Positions 33,061 to 41,825 of a stretch of 64,000 nt of DNA are shown here, piece after piece; positions within the stretch are counted from its first letter, which is position 1; every line of letters starts with the position of its first letter. The translations under genes and the position numbers were made by a program. The notes under the pieces are model-generated. The model had not been told where the DNA came from and made no database searches. It saw only the letters and a list, made by a program, of their open reading frames with translations. The stretch is taken from positions 62,001-126,000 of the forward strand of contig JAFRMR010000013.1 of the NCBI GenBank assembly GCA_017430535.1. Reading direction: 5' to 3'. Source of the DNA: Clostridia bacterium. Lineage in GTDB: Bacteria; Bacillota; Clostridia; Oscillospirales; Acutalibacteraceae.

Positions 33061-35550
33061 ATGAAAAAAGGATTTTCCCTCAGGGTTATTATTGCTCTGT
33101 CTGTTATGGCTGCTCTGCTTTTATGCGCAGGGCTGGCCGTGTCTGCGGATAATCCGCCGGCCGCTGTTAAAAGCGGATTCTGCGGAGCCCCCGGCAATGA
33201 AGAAAATGTTACATATACTGTTTATGAGGACGGCACCTGCGTAATAAGCGGCACGGGAGATATTGCAGATCAGAATTTCAATTATTACGGTTTTTCATAT
33301 GCTCCCTGGGTAAATGATCTTCCCGATGAGTATGCTGTTACCTCAGTTGTAATTGAAGAGGGCATAACCGGCATAGGTGCATACTCTTTCAGCTACACAA
33401 CCGCAATAAACCGGATTTCAATACCGTCAACGGTAACCCGTATCGGCGATTCTGCTTTTTACAGCTGCAAAGGTCTTGAAAGCATAAAAATCCCTTCGGG
33501 AGTAACCGGGATACCCTCTTCCGCGTTTGAGGGCTGTGATTCTCTTGAAAGAGCCGATATACCCGAATCCGTCACTGCAATCGGCACAAATGCCTTCAGC
33601 GGCTGTTCATCACTTAAAAGCATTGACCTTCCATCAGGGTTAACGGAAATAGAAATGGCCGTATTCAATGGATGCTCCGCGCTTAAAAGCGTAACAATTC
33701 CTCAGGGAGTAACCTCTGTAGGTTACAAAGCTTTTTACGGCTGTGAAAATCTGGCGGAGATTGAGATTCCCGATACGGTTGTAACTGTCGGAGCGGAAGC
33801 TTTTGACAATACCGGCTGGTTAAATAATATGGCCCCTGGGGACGGCCCCGTTTACGCGGGCAAGGTGTTTTATTCCGGCGCCTTTATAGGAGAAGATGAT
33901 GCCGACCTGATAATAAAGCCCGGCACCACCCAGGTTATGGAGAATTGTTTCCCCAGAGGAAACGCTCAGGCCAAGGCAACGGTTGAATCAATATCAATCC
34001 CGGGCTCGGTCAAAAGCCTTACCCAGTATACTTTTTCCGAAATGCCCAACCTTAAAACAGTAAGATTTGAAGAGGGTACAACTTACCTTCATTACGGTGT
34101 TTTCAGCGCCTGTCCCACCCTTGAAGAGGTTATTCTGCCCTCGACCATAGGCACAATCAATAATTTCGCTTTTTCCGGCTGCACAGCCCTTAAATCCTTT
34201 ACAATACCCTATGGAGCGGGCTTGGGCGCAAATGTTCTTGACAGCACGGGAATTACCGAAATAACCTTCCCCGGCACAATGACCGCAATTACTTTCGGCC
34301 TTTGCTCCGGCTGCGAAAGCCTTGAAAGGGTCAATATTCCAAAAAGCGTAACAGAAATACAAAACAGTGTATTCTCAAACTGCACCGCGCTTACCGATGT
34401 ATACTATGAGGGCACAGAAGAGGAATGGGCCGCAATAACAATAGGCACCGGCAATGATGTTCTTCAGTCTGCAACTATTCATTACGGTCAGACACACAGA
34501 ACCGAAACCGTAAAAGAGAATTATATTGCCCCCACCTGCACCGAAGCCGGCAGTTATGCTCTGATAGAAAAGTGCATATTCTGTAATACTCCTTTCTCAA
34601 AAGAAACCGTAACCGTAGAAGCAGCAGGCCATGTTTATCACGATCAGCCCGGCAAGGCGGCTACCTGCGCACAGGCAGGCTGTGAACCCTATGTAATCTG
34701 CTCCCGCTGTGATTACACCACTTACTCGGAAATCAGCCCCACCGGCAACCATACCCCCGGCGAGGAATGTATTGAGAATAAAGTTGACAGCACCTGCGCA
34801 GCTCCCGGCAGCTATGACAGCGTATATTACTGCACCGTCTGCGGCACCGAAATATCCCGTGAAACCGTTAATACCGGCCTTCTCCGCCATGTAAACGGGA
34901 AACCGCAGAAAGAGGATGAGGTTTTACCCACCTGCACAGAAGGCGGCAGCTATAACAGCGTTGTGCGCTGCACCGAATGCGGTGCTTTGCTCAGCAGCGA
35001 ACCCATAACCGTACCCCCCAAGGGGCATACCCCCGGCAATGCCGTAAGGGAAAATGTTATTGCCTCCACCTGTAAAGATAAAGGCAGCTATGATGAGGTA
35101 TATTATTGCACCGAATGCACTGCCCCTATAAGCAGGACCACAAAAGAGCTGCCCCTTGCAAAGCACACCCCGAAAGTTATCAATAAAAAAGCTGCAGGCT
35201 GCGAAACCAAGGGCTATACCGGCGATACGGTCTGCTCCGTATGCAGCGTGGTAATATCAAAGGGCAAGGAAACCCCGGCAGCAGGCCATAAGTGGGGCGC
35301 CGGCAAGGTTACCAAAAACCCCACCTGTGAAAAGGAAGGCACCAAAACCTACACCTGCAAGGTGTGCAAAAAGACCCGCACCGAACCTGTGGAAAAGCTG
35401 AAGCACGAGGATAACGGTAAGGGTTACTGCAAATACTGCGGCGCCGATTTAATGGCGGGGCAGAGGTGCAAATACTGCAATCAGGTGCATACCGGCTTTA
35501 TCGGCGGAATAGTGCAGTTCTTCCACAATATACTTCTGATGTTCAGATAA
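33061..35550 (+). CDS. Secreted BspA-like leucine-rich repeat protein with Cys-rich repeats
   Basis: The 829-aa surface protein has a signal peptide (about residues 1-29). About ten LRR_5/BspA-type repeats follow (~85-475), with phrases such as SIPSTVTRIGDSAFYSC and VTIPQGVTSVGYKAFYGC. The second half holds about seven ~50-residue repeats with PTCTEAGSY and YCTVCGTEIS-like CxxC motifs. The end is CKYCNQVHTGFIGGIVQFF plus a hydrophobic tail. BspA repeats mediate adhesion in other bacteria. ATG 33061 is preferred, since it begins the signal peptide and has GAGG upstream. A strong terminator follows. Confidence 0.9.
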   Translation: MKKGFSLRVIIALSVMAALLLCAGLAVSADNPPAAVKSGFCGAPGNEENVTYTVYEDGTCVISGTGDIADQNFNYYGFSYAPWVNDLPDEYAVTSVVIEEGITGIGAYSFSYTTAINRISIPSTVTRIGDSAFYSCKGLESIKIPSGVTGIPSSAFEGCDSLERADIPESVTAIGTNAFSGCSSLKSIDLPSGLTEIEMAVFNGCSALKSVTIPQGVTSVGYKAFYGCENLAEIEIPDTVVTVGAEAFDNTGWLNNMAPGDGPVYAGKVFYSGAFIGEDDADLIIKPGTTQVMENCFPRGNAQAKATVESISIPGSVKSLTQYTFSEMPNLKTVRFEEGTTYLHYGVFSACPTLEEVILPSTIGTINNFAFSGCTALKSFTIPYGAGLGANVLDSTGITEITFPGTMTAITFGLCSGCESLERVNIPKSVTEIQNSVFSNCTALTDVYYEGTEEEWAAITIGTGNDVLQSATIHYGQTHRTETVKENYIAPTCTEAGSYALIEKCIFCNTPFSKETVTVEAAGHVYHDQPGKAATCAQAGCEPYVICSRCDYTTYSEISPTGNHTPGEECIENKVDSTCAAPGSYDSVYYCTVCGTEISRETVNTGLLRHVNGKPQKEDEVLPTCTEGGSYNSVVRCTECGALLSSEPITVPPKGHTPGNAVRENVIASTCKDKGSYDEVYYCTECTAPISRTTKELPLAKHTPKVINKKAAGCETKGYTGDTVCSVCSVVISKGKETPAAGHKWGAGKVTKNPTCEKEGTKTYTCKVCKKTRTEPVEKLKHEDNGKGYCKYCGADLMAGQRCKYCNQVHTGFIGGIVQFFHNILLMFR

Positions 35551-35557
35551 AATTAAG

Positions 35558-35589
35558 AAAAACGAGTCTGCAAAGCAGGCTCGTTTTTT
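35558..35589 (+). terminator. Terminator of the LRR protein gene
   Basis: An AAAAACGAG...CTCGTTTTT stem continuing into CTGC/GCAG (one G-T pair) is followed by a T run. Confidence 0.88.
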
Positions 35590-35626
35590 ACATCCTCAAT
35601 ATCTTATTGTTATATATTATCCGCCT

Positions 35627-36556
35627 TTACTCCTTTTTCCTTAGCTTCTCCCTGAATTTTTTACCTGTTTTGCATATAAGTTCAAGCCAGGGCAGGATCA
35701 TATCCTCATCAAATTTTGCCGCGGCGTTGGTCTGGGCAAAGGTTTCAAAGCTCAGGTCGCCCTTGTAGCCAATCTCCTTCAGGGCGGATAGAAACAGGTT
35801 CCAGTCTATGGTGCCCGTAAGTGGGGCTCTGTGCTGGTCTGAGGAACCGTTGTTATCGTGAATATGCAGGCATTTTATTCTGATGCCGTAGGCGGGTATA
35901 ATTAGCCGCATATCGTGGTGCAGCAGGTTTGCGTGGCCCGTATCAAAGCAGAGCCCGAAGGCCTCCCTGCCTGCAATGGCATTCATTTCATCAATAAAGG
36001 CGGCGCCTTTTGCCGCATCTGAGCAATTGCCCTGATAGTTTACACCGTTGTGGCCGGAAAATATGTTTTCAAGGCACACCGTAACCGTGCTGTTTTTAAG
36101 GGCGGGTATAAGTGATGTATAAAGCTTTCTGTTAAGCTCATAAATACTTTCCGGGGTGTTTACCGTATCGTCAAGGTAATATGAAATGCCGTGAATCACA
36201 AGGTTTTTGCAGCCGATATCCCCGCAGAATTCAATGCACCTTATGTAAAGGGGAATCATGCTGTCAAGGGAGCCGGGTATGTTCCTTGCGTAGGCGGGGA
36301 AGGGAGCGTGGGCCTGAGTTATTTCAAGGCTATTTTTTCTTATCTCCTCAAGCTCCGCTGCATAGTGCTCCTTAACCTCGCTCAGGGATTTTTCAAATAT
36401 GCACCCCTTGATTTCACCCTTTTTTATTTTTGAAGAGGGCAGGGCGTGGTCCAGGTTCCAGTCAATGGCGCCGAAACCTGCCTTTTTTATCATTTTATAT
36501 CCTTTTTCATAGCCGACAAGGTCAATTACATCACCCGTCTGTACGCAGATTTTCAT
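35627..36556 (-). CDS. Sugar phosphate isomerase/epimerase-like TIM barrel protein
   Basis: The 309-aa protein belongs to the xylose-isomerase-like/AP endonuclease 2 barrel family. Features are AHAPFP, VIHGISYY, the metal-ligand stretch TVCLENIFSG, the CFDTGHANLLHHD segment and CLHIHDNNGSSDQHRAPLTG, which together can bind a divalent metal. The substrate is unknown. ATG 36556 is chosen because GAGGG precedes it; a TTG at 36571 overlaps that site. It is the last gene of a minus-strand run with the Dabb and C_GCAxxG_C_C genes. Confidence 0.88.
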   Translation of the reverse strand: MKICVQTGDVIDLVGYEKGYKMIKKAGFGAIDWNLDHALPSSKIKKGEIKGCIFEKSLSEVKEHYAAELEEIRKNSLEITQAHAPFPAYARNIPGSLDSMIPLYIRCIEFCGDIGCKNLVIHGISYYLDDTVNTPESIYELNRKLYTSLIPALKNSTVTVCLENIFSGHNGVNYQGNCSDAAKGAAFIDEMNAIAGREAFGLCFDTGHANLLHHDMRLIIPAYGIRIKCLHIHDNNGSSDQHRAPLTGTIDWNLFLSALKEIGYKGDLSFETFAQTNAAAKFDEDMILPWLELICKTGKKFREKLRKKE

Positions 36557-36577
36557 ATTTATCCCTCGCAATTCCGG

Positions 36578-36865
36578 TTAAAATTCAAAGTCACAGGCCA
36601 CCGAGCCGCTCCTTACCTCGTGCATCCTCTTTTTAACGGGCAGGTGCACCGGGTGGGTCTGATAGGCGGTGAAGGATTCCATGCTGTCAAAAACCGTAAT
36701 CAGGGCAAGGTCATAGGAGCGCTCGCTGTGCAGCACATCCGCCCCTGCCTCAAGGTCCAGCATGCCTTCTATTTTACCCTTCATGCCGTAGAAGTTTTCC
36801 ACAAGCTGAGGAATTTCATTTTTATATTCATCTTTGATTTTGAAAAGAACTATATGGCGTATCAT
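36578..36865 (-). CDS. Dabb (stress-responsive alpha/beta barrel) protein
   Basis: The 95-aa protein begins IRHIVLFKIKDEYKNE and contains ERSYDLALITVFDSMESF and YQTHPVHLPV, the pattern of the dimeric ferredoxin-like Dabb domain. Its function in bacteria is largely undefined. The start overlaps the stop of the upstream gene by four bases, so translation is coupled. Confidence 0.9.
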   Translation of the reverse strand: MIRHIVLFKIKDEYKNEIPQLVENFYGMKGKIEGMLDLEAGADVLHSERSYDLALITVFDSMESFTAYQTHPVHLPVKKRMHEVRSGSVACDFEF

Positions 36866-37323
36866 TCTGCTTCCTCCTTCATCTCTTCCAGCATATCGTC
36901 AAGTATTGCCGCGGCGCCCTCCACAAGCTTAAGGCAGGGGCGGCGTTTATAAAATTCAGGGGTGCGTGCTTCCGGTTCTCCCCCGGGGGTTACGGGCACA
37001 TCCTTCAGCAGTTCTTTGCACCTGAGGGCACCGTATTTTTCTTCAAACCGCCGGGCAAACTCTCTCACAAGGGCGTAGTGCTCTTTTTTTGCCTCCGGGT
37101 TTTCCGGGTTATCATAGCCCTTCAGTATTCCCAGGGCAAGCAGAGCCCCGCTCATGGTGCCGCATACCTCACGCAGGCGGCCCATTCCTCCGCCGAAAGG
37201 GGAGGCAAGCCTTGCGGCGCAGTCAAGCTCCAGCCCGGTTAAATCCCTGAATGCGCAGAATACCGCCTGAGAGCAGTTGTATCCTTCATAAAACAGCCGC
37301 ACTGCTTCCTGTGAATGGTCCAT
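36862..37323 (-). CDS. C_GCAxxG_C_C family protein
   Basis: The 153-aa protein shows the conserved cysteine layout of the family: GYNCSQAVFCAF, a Gly-rich SPFGGGMGRLREVCGTMSGA, and a late RCKELL. These proteins are thought to bind a metal or redox cofactor, but the function is not established. It is the first gene of a three-gene run, followed by Dabb (4-bp overlap) and the barrel isomerase-like gene. Confidence 0.9.
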   Translation of the reverse strand: MDHSQEAVRLFYEGYNCSQAVFCAFRDLTGLELDCAARLASPFGGGMGRLREVCGTMSGALLALGILKGYDNPENPEAKKEHYALVREFARRFEEKYGALRCKELLKDVPVTPGGEPEARTPEFYKRRPCLKLVEGAAAILDDMLEEMKEEAE

Positions 37324-37361
37324 AATTTTTACTCCTTTCCGTCAGGAACGGATATTATTGC

Positions 37362-37389
37362 AAAAGAGCACGCCTCAGCGTGCTCTTTT
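37362..37389 (-). terminator. Terminator downstream of tRNA-Arg
   Basis: A perfect AAAAGAGCACGC/GCGTGCTCTTTT stem with a 4-nt loop. Confidence 0.88.
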
Positions 37390-37391
37390 GC

Positions 37392-37468
37392 TGGCGTCCT
37401 CGGCGGGATTCGAACCCACGGCCTTCCGCTTAGGAGGCGGACGCTCTATCCAGCTGAGCTACGAAGAC
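37392..37468 (-). tRNA. tRNA-Arg (anticodon CCT)
   Basis: The cloverleaf has acceptor GTCTTCG/CGAGGAC (with G-T pairs), D arm GCTC/GAGC, anticodon stem TCCGC/GCGGA with loop CTCCTAA, and T loop TTCGAAT. The discriminator is G and CCA is encoded. Confidence 0.95.
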
Positions 37469-37563
37469 ATCACGGGTATAATAGCAAAATTGCATTGTAA
37501 AGTCAAGATAAAAAAAGTTCTCTTTTTACGGTAACTTCGTTAATTTCGCCCATAAAAATATCC

Positions 37564-37592
37564 TTGAATTAGATGCAGGCATATAATATAAT
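37564..37592 (+). promoter_or_regulatory. Promoter for the pgk-tpiA-gpmI operon
   Basis: TTGAAT (37564-37569), 17-nt spacer, TATAAT (37587-37592). An overlapping second TATAAT lies at 37582-37587. AAAGGA precedes the pgk ATG. Confidence 0.75.
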
Positions 37593-37627
37593 ATTATGGT
37601 AAGATTTTTAGAAAGGATTATTTATTT

Positions 37628-38839
37628 ATGAGCTTACTTAACAAAAAAACCGTAGACGATCTTAACGCAAAGGGCAAAAGAGTTCTTGTGCGCTGTGATT
37701 TCAATGTTCCCCTTAAAGACGGCGTTATCACCGACGAAAACAGAATCAACGGCGCCCTGCCCACAATTCAGAAACTTATTGATGACGGCGCAAAGGTTAT
37801 CCTCTGCTCTCACCTGGGCAAGCCCAAAAACGGCCCCGAGGCAAAGTTTTCACTTGCTCCCGTTGCAAAGAGGCTCAGCGAAAAGCTGAATAAAGAGGTT
37901 GTTTTTGCCGCCGATGATACCGTTGTAGGCGAAAATGCAAGGGCAGCTGTTGCCGCTATGAAAGACGGCGATGTTGTTCTGCTTGAAAACACCCGTTTCC
38001 GCTCCGAAGAAACAAAGAACGGCGAAGCCTTCTCAAAGGACCTTGCTTCTCTTTGCGATATCTATGTAAACGATGCTTTTGGCGCCGCCCACAGAGCACA
38101 CTGCTCCACCGTTGGCGTTACCGAGTTTGTTGAGGAATCCGCAGTAGGTTACCTTATGGGCAAAGAGCTCAAGTACCTGGGCAACGCAGTTGAAAACCCC
38201 GAGAGACCTTTTGTTACCATTCTCGGCGGCGCAAAGGTTGCGGATAAACTCAATGTTATAGATAACCTGCTCAACAAGGCAGATACCCTTATTATCGGCG
38301 GCGGTATGGCATATACCTTCATCAAGGCCAAGGGTTACGAAATCGGCATTTCAATCTGCGATGATTCCAAGATTGATTACTGCAAGGATATGCTTAAAAA
38401 GGCTCAGGAAAAGGGCGTAAGAATCCTTCTGCCTATCGATACCGTAGTAGGCCCCGGCTTCCCCGACCCCATCGATGCCCCCATTGAAACCAAAATTGTT
38501 GATTCAAGAGAGATTCCCGCCGATATGGAAGGCCTTGATATAGGCCCTGTAAGCGCCGAGAACTTCGCCCTTGAAGTTAAGCACGCCAAAACCGTTGTAT
38601 GGAACGGTCCCATGGGCGTATTTGAAAACCCCGTGCTCAATAAGGGCACCCTTGCAGTTGCCAAAGCCCTTGCCGAAACCGACGCTGTTACCATTATAGG
38701 CGGCGGCGATTCCGCAGCGGCAGTCAATTCACTTGGCTTCGGCGATAAGATGACCCACATTTCCACCGGCGGCGGCGCCTCCCTTGAGTTCCTTGAGGGC
38801 AAAGCTCTCCCCGGTATTGAAGCAGTAAATGACAAATAA
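37628..38839 (+). CDS. pgk: Phosphoglycerate kinase
   Basis: This glycolytic enzyme transfers phosphate between 1,3-bisphosphoglycerate and ADP. The 403-aa protein has normal length with [26 protein letters not shown] substrate binding ([12 protein letters not shown]), [45 protein letters not shown] and the C-terminal GGGDSAAA. It is the first gene of a three-gene glycolytic operon; gap and eno are not in the window. Confidence 0.99.
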   Translation: MSLLNKKTVDDLNAKGKRVLVRCDFNVPLKDGVITDENRINGALPTIQKLIDDGAKVILCSHLGKPKNGPEAKFSLAPVAKRLSEKLNKEVVFAADDTVVGENARAAVAAMKDGDVVLLENTRFRSEETKNGEAFSKDLASLCDIYVNDAFGAAHRAHCSTVGVTEFVEESAVGYLMGKELKYLGNAVENPERPFVTILGGAKVADKLNVIDNLLNKADTLIIGGGMAYTFIKAKGYEIGISICDDSKIDYCKDMLKKAQEKGVRILLPIDTVVGPGFPDPIDAPIETKIVDSREIPADMEGLDIGPVSAENFALEVKHAKTVVWNGPMGVFENPVLNKGTLAVAKALAETDAVTIIGGGDSAAAVNSLGFGDKMTHISTGGGASLEFLEGKALPGIEAVNDK

Positions 38840-38859
38840 TTGATAAAGGAGATATACAA

Positions 38860-39627
38860 ATGGATAAATCACTTCGCAGGCCCGTTATTGCAGGCAACTG
38901 GAAAATGAACAACACCCCCGAGCAGACCAAAGCTCTTATTGAAGAAATGAAGCCCCTTGTAGCCGGCGCAGACTGCGACGTAGTTCTCTGCGTACCCTAC
39001 ATTGACCTTTATGCCGCTATGGAAGCCGCAGCCGGCTCCAACATCAGAATCGGCGCTGAAAACTGCCACTGGGCAGAAAAGGGCGCATTCACCGGCGAAG
39101 TTTCCGCACAGATGCTTAAGGCAGCAGGCGTTCCCTATGTTATCATAGGCCACTCCGAAAGAAGGCAGTATTTCGGCGAAACCGATGTTACCGTACGCAA
39201 CCGCGTAAGAGCCGCTCTTGATGCAGGCCTTAAGGTTATCCTTTGCGTAGGCGAAGTTCTTGCCGAAAGAAAGCTTGGCATTACCGAGCAGATCGTATGC
39301 GCTCAGACCGAAATCGCCCTTGCAGGTGTTTCCGCTGATGAGCTTAAGAATATCATTATCGCTTATGAGCCCGTATGGGCTATCGGCACCGGCGAAACCG
39401 CCACTCCCGAGCAGGCAAACGAAGTTTGCAAAATCATCCGCGACCTTGTTGCCCGCCTTTACAGCAAGGCAGATGCCGATGCTTTTGTTATCCAGTACGG
39501 CGGCTCAATGAATGATGCCAACGCAGCTGAGCTCCTTGCCCAGTATGATGTTGACGGCGGTCTTATCGGCGGCGCTTCTCTTGTTGCCGGCAAATTCGCC
39601 GCAATAGTTGACGCGGCAAGCAAATAA
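38860..39627 (+). CDS. tpiA: Triosephosphate isomerase
   Basis: This enzyme interconverts dihydroxyacetone phosphate and glyceraldehyde-3-phosphate. The 255-aa barrel has AGNWKMN (Lys), the catalytic His in IIGHSERRQYFGETD, catalytic Glu in AYEPVWAIGTG, and the phosphate-binding YGGSMNDANA and GGLIGGASL. It starts 20 bp after pgk, with AAGGAGATAT upstream. Confidence 0.99.
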   Translation: MDKSLRRPVIAGNWKMNNTPEQTKALIEEMKPLVAGADCDVVLCVPYIDLYAAMEAAAGSNIRIGAENCHWAEKGAFTGEVSAQMLKAAGVPYVIIGHSERRQYFGETDVTVRNRVRAALDAGLKVILCVGEVLAERKLGITEQIVCAQTEIALAGVSADELKNIIIAYEPVWAIGTGETATPEQANEVCKIIRDLVARLYSKADADAFVIQYGGSMNDANAAELLAQYDVDGGLIGGASLVAGKFAAIVDAASK

Positions 39628-39653
39628 TCCGGCTTTTCCGAAAGGAGAAAGAA

Positions 39654-41225
39654 ATGTCCGAAAAAGTTGTACTTATAGTTATGGACGGCGTAGGTTTTTC
39701 AAAAACCGGCCTGGGTGATGCAGTTACCCTTGCCAACACGCCTACCCTCAACAGGCTGCTCAAAGAGTGCCCCAACACCCGCCTCAAAGCCCACGGCGAT
39801 GCCGTAGGCCTGCCTTCAGATGATGATATGGGCAACAGCGAGGTAGGGCACAATGCGCTGGGCTGCGGCCAGATTTATTCCCAGGGTGCAAAGCTTGTAA
39901 ATGAATCCATCGAAAGCGGAAAAATCTATGAATCCGATGCCTGGAAAGAGGTTGCGGGCAACTGCCTTGCAAACGGCTCCGCCCTTCACTTCATAGGCCT
40001 GCTTTCAGACGGCAATGTTCACTCAAATATTTCTCACCTTTTTGCTATGCTTGAAAGGGCAAAAGCAGAAGGCATAAAGAAGGCCCACGTTCACATCCTG
40101 CTGGACGGCAGAGATGTGCCCGCTACCTCCGCCCTTATCTATGTTGACGCCCTTGAAGCAAAAATTGCAGAGCTTAATTGCGATACTTTCTGCGCAGATA
40201 TCGCCTCCGGCGGCGGCAGAATGAAGATAACAATGGACCGCTATCAGGCGGACTGGGATATGGTTAAGCTCGGCTGGGGTACCCATGTTAAAGGCGAGGG
40301 CAGGCAGTTTGCATCTGCAAAAGAAGCCATTGAAACCTACCGCAGCGAAATCCCCGGCGTAATTGACCAGGATCTGCCTCCCTTTGTTATAGGCAAAGAG
40401 GGCGCGCCTCTTGGCACCATAGAAAAGGGTGACAGCGTTATCCTTTATAATTTCAGAGGCGACAGAGCCCTTGAAATCTCAATGGCTTTTGATTATGACG
40501 AGTTCAATTATTTTGAGAGGGGAGCAAAGCCGGATGTGGTTTACGCCGGTATGCTTCAGTATGACGGAGACCTGAAAATCCCCGTAAGGTACCTCGTTAA
40601 TCCCCCCGAAATCAAGAATACTCTCTCCGAGCTCCTTGTTTCAAAGGGTATGACTCAGTACGCAGTTTCCGAAACCCAGAAGTACGGCCATGTAACCTAT
40701 TTCTGGAACGGCAACAGAAGCGGCAAATTCAGCGAAGAGCTGGAAACCTACCTTGAAATCCCCTCGGATGTGGTTTCCTTTGACCAGAGGCCCTGGATGA
40801 AGAGCGCAGAAATCACCGATGCCGTTATTGAAGCAATGAAGAGCGGCAAATATGATTTCATCCGCTGCAACTATCCCAACGGCGATATGGTAGGCCACAC
40901 CGGTTCCCTTGATGCCACAATCACGGCGGTTGAGAGCGTGGACCTTGGCATAGCCAGGGTGCTCAAGGTTGCCGATGAGCTGGGTATAACCGTAATAATC
41001 ACCGCAGACCACGGCAATGCCGATGAAATGCTTGAGAAAAACAAGAAGGGTGAGCTTCAGGTCAGAACCGCCCATTCCCTTAACCCCGTTCCCTTCATCA
41101 TTTATTCAAAGAATAAATATGAGCTTAAAGAGGGCAACTTCGGCCTTGCGAATGTGGCGCCTACGGTTTGCTCAATTTTCGGTATAGAACCGTATAGCTG
41201 CTGGGAACCGAGCATGATAAAGTAA
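39654..41225 (+). CDS. gpmI: 2,3-bisphosphoglycerate-independent phosphoglycerate mutase
   Basis: This metal-dependent enzyme interconverts 3- and 2-phosphoglycerate and belongs to the alkaline phosphatase superfamily. The 523-aa protein carries LIVMDGVGFS, the nucleophile Ser in DDDMGNSEVGHNALG, HVHILLDGRDVPATSA, the NFRGDRA motif, NYPNGDMVGHTG and TADHGNADEM. AGGAG lies before the start. It is the last gene of the pgk-tpiA-gpmI unit, followed by a hairpin and repeats. Confidence 0.98.
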   Translation: MSEKVVLIVMDGVGFSKTGLGDAVTLANTPTLNRLLKECPNTRLKAHGDAVGLPSDDDMGNSEVGHNALGCGQIYSQGAKLVNESIESGKIYESDAWKEVAGNCLANGSALHFIGLLSDGNVHSNISHLFAMLERAKAEGIKKAHVHILLDGRDVPATSALIYVDALEAKIAELNCDTFCADIASGGGRMKITMDRYQADWDMVKLGWGTHVKGEGRQFASAKEAIETYRSEIPGVIDQDLPPFVIGKEGAPLGTIEKGDSVILYNFRGDRALEISMAFDYDEFNYFERGAKPDVVYAGMLQYDGDLKIPVRYLVNPPEIKNTLSELLVSKGMTQYAVSETQKYGHVTYFWNGNRSGKFSEELETYLEIPSDVVSFDQRPWMKSAEITDAVIEAMKSGKYDFIRCNYPNGDMVGHTGSLDATITAVESVDLGIARVLKVADELGITVIITADHGNADEMLEKNKKGELQVRTAHSLNPVPFIIYSKNKYELKEGNFGLANVAPTVCSIFGIEPYSCWEPSMIK

Positions 41226-41234
41226 AAGGCCTAA

Positions 41235-41263
41235 GCATTCAGGCGAAAAACGAACAGACAAGG
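41235..41263. repeat. Tail fragment of the dispersed element (copy F)
   Basis: GGCGAAAAACGAACAGACAA matches the end motif of the repeat family, ten bases after the gpmI stop. Confidence 0.65.
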
Positions 41264-41276
41264 TTTAATTAAATAC

Positions 41277-41311
41277 AAGCTCGCAGTAATACAAAACTGC
41301 GAGCTTATTCT
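41277..41311 (+). terminator. Terminator of the pgk-tpiA-gpmI operon
   Basis: AAGCTCGCAG (41277-41286) pairs with CTGCGAGCTT (41297-41306), followed by ATTCTTTT. Confidence 0.8.
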
Positions 41312-41341
41312 TTTACAATTTTTTATAAGGAATTATTTATA

Positions 41342-41464
41342 TTGTCTGTTCTCGCCGCCTTTGCTTGTTCGCCGTACCTTGGTACTGTCTTCACTCGCAA
41401 AAACGGCGTTTTCATCCTGACTGCTACGGCCTGCCTATGAAATTAAGCGAAAAGCAAACGGACA
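41342..41464. repeat. Dispersed inverted-repeat element, copy G
   Basis: The copy is complete, from TTGTCTGTTCTCGCCGCC to GCGAAAAGCAAACGGACA, with the internal GTACCTTGGTAC palindrome intact. A hairpin follows at 41482-41518. Confidence 0.72.
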
Positions 41465-41481
41465 GGTTAATATGAATTTTA

Positions 41482-41518
41482 AAGCCCGCAGGTTACAAAA
41501 ACTTGCGGGCTTGATTTT
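41482..41518. terminator. Hairpin between repeat copies G and H
   Basis: AAGCCCGCAGG...CTTGCGGGCTT is followed by GATTTTTA. No gene ends directly at it. Confidence 0.5.
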
Positions 41519-41542
41519 TACCTTCTTATAAGGTTTGTTTTA

Positions 41543-41662
41543 TTTGTCCGTTTTTGCCGCTTTTTCCTCCTCGCCGTGCCTCAAGCACTGTCTTCGGCGG
41601 AAGAAAGCGGCATTTTCATCTTAATTTCTTCGGCCTGCCTGGGCATTCAGGCAAAAAACGAA
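41543..41662. repeat. Dispersed inverted-repeat element, copy H (truncated end)
   Basis: It is nearly identical to copy B over its first ~100 bp. The tail stops after AAAAAACGAAC, where the GTAGGGGCGGATATC repeat begins, as if that repeat had inserted or recombined there. Confidence 0.7.
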
Positions 41663-41663
41663 C

Positions 41664-41766
41664 CGTAGGGGCGGATATCATCCGCCCGCCTCAAGGATAT
41701 GCATAAGCATAACATAAAGGAGCGAAGCGACCGTTACTTTTTCCTTATTCCTTTTTACTTCTTACT
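41664..41766. repeat. Composite intergenic repeat, second copy
   Basis: 41664-41700 matches 28792-28829, and 41693-41766 matches 28976-29052. Only repeats and hairpins were found in 41226-41784, no gene. Confidence 0.65.
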
Positions 41767-41784
41767 TAACCTGATTGCAAATTA

Positions 41785-41819
41785 AAAATCCCGCAAGTTT
41801 TTATAACTTGCGGGATTTT
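41785..41819 (-). terminator. Terminator of the GH78 gene
   Basis: A perfect 13-bp stem AAAATCCCGCAAG/CTTGCGGGATTTT, six bases after the stop codon. Confidence 0.9.
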
Positions 41820-41825
41820 GACTGT

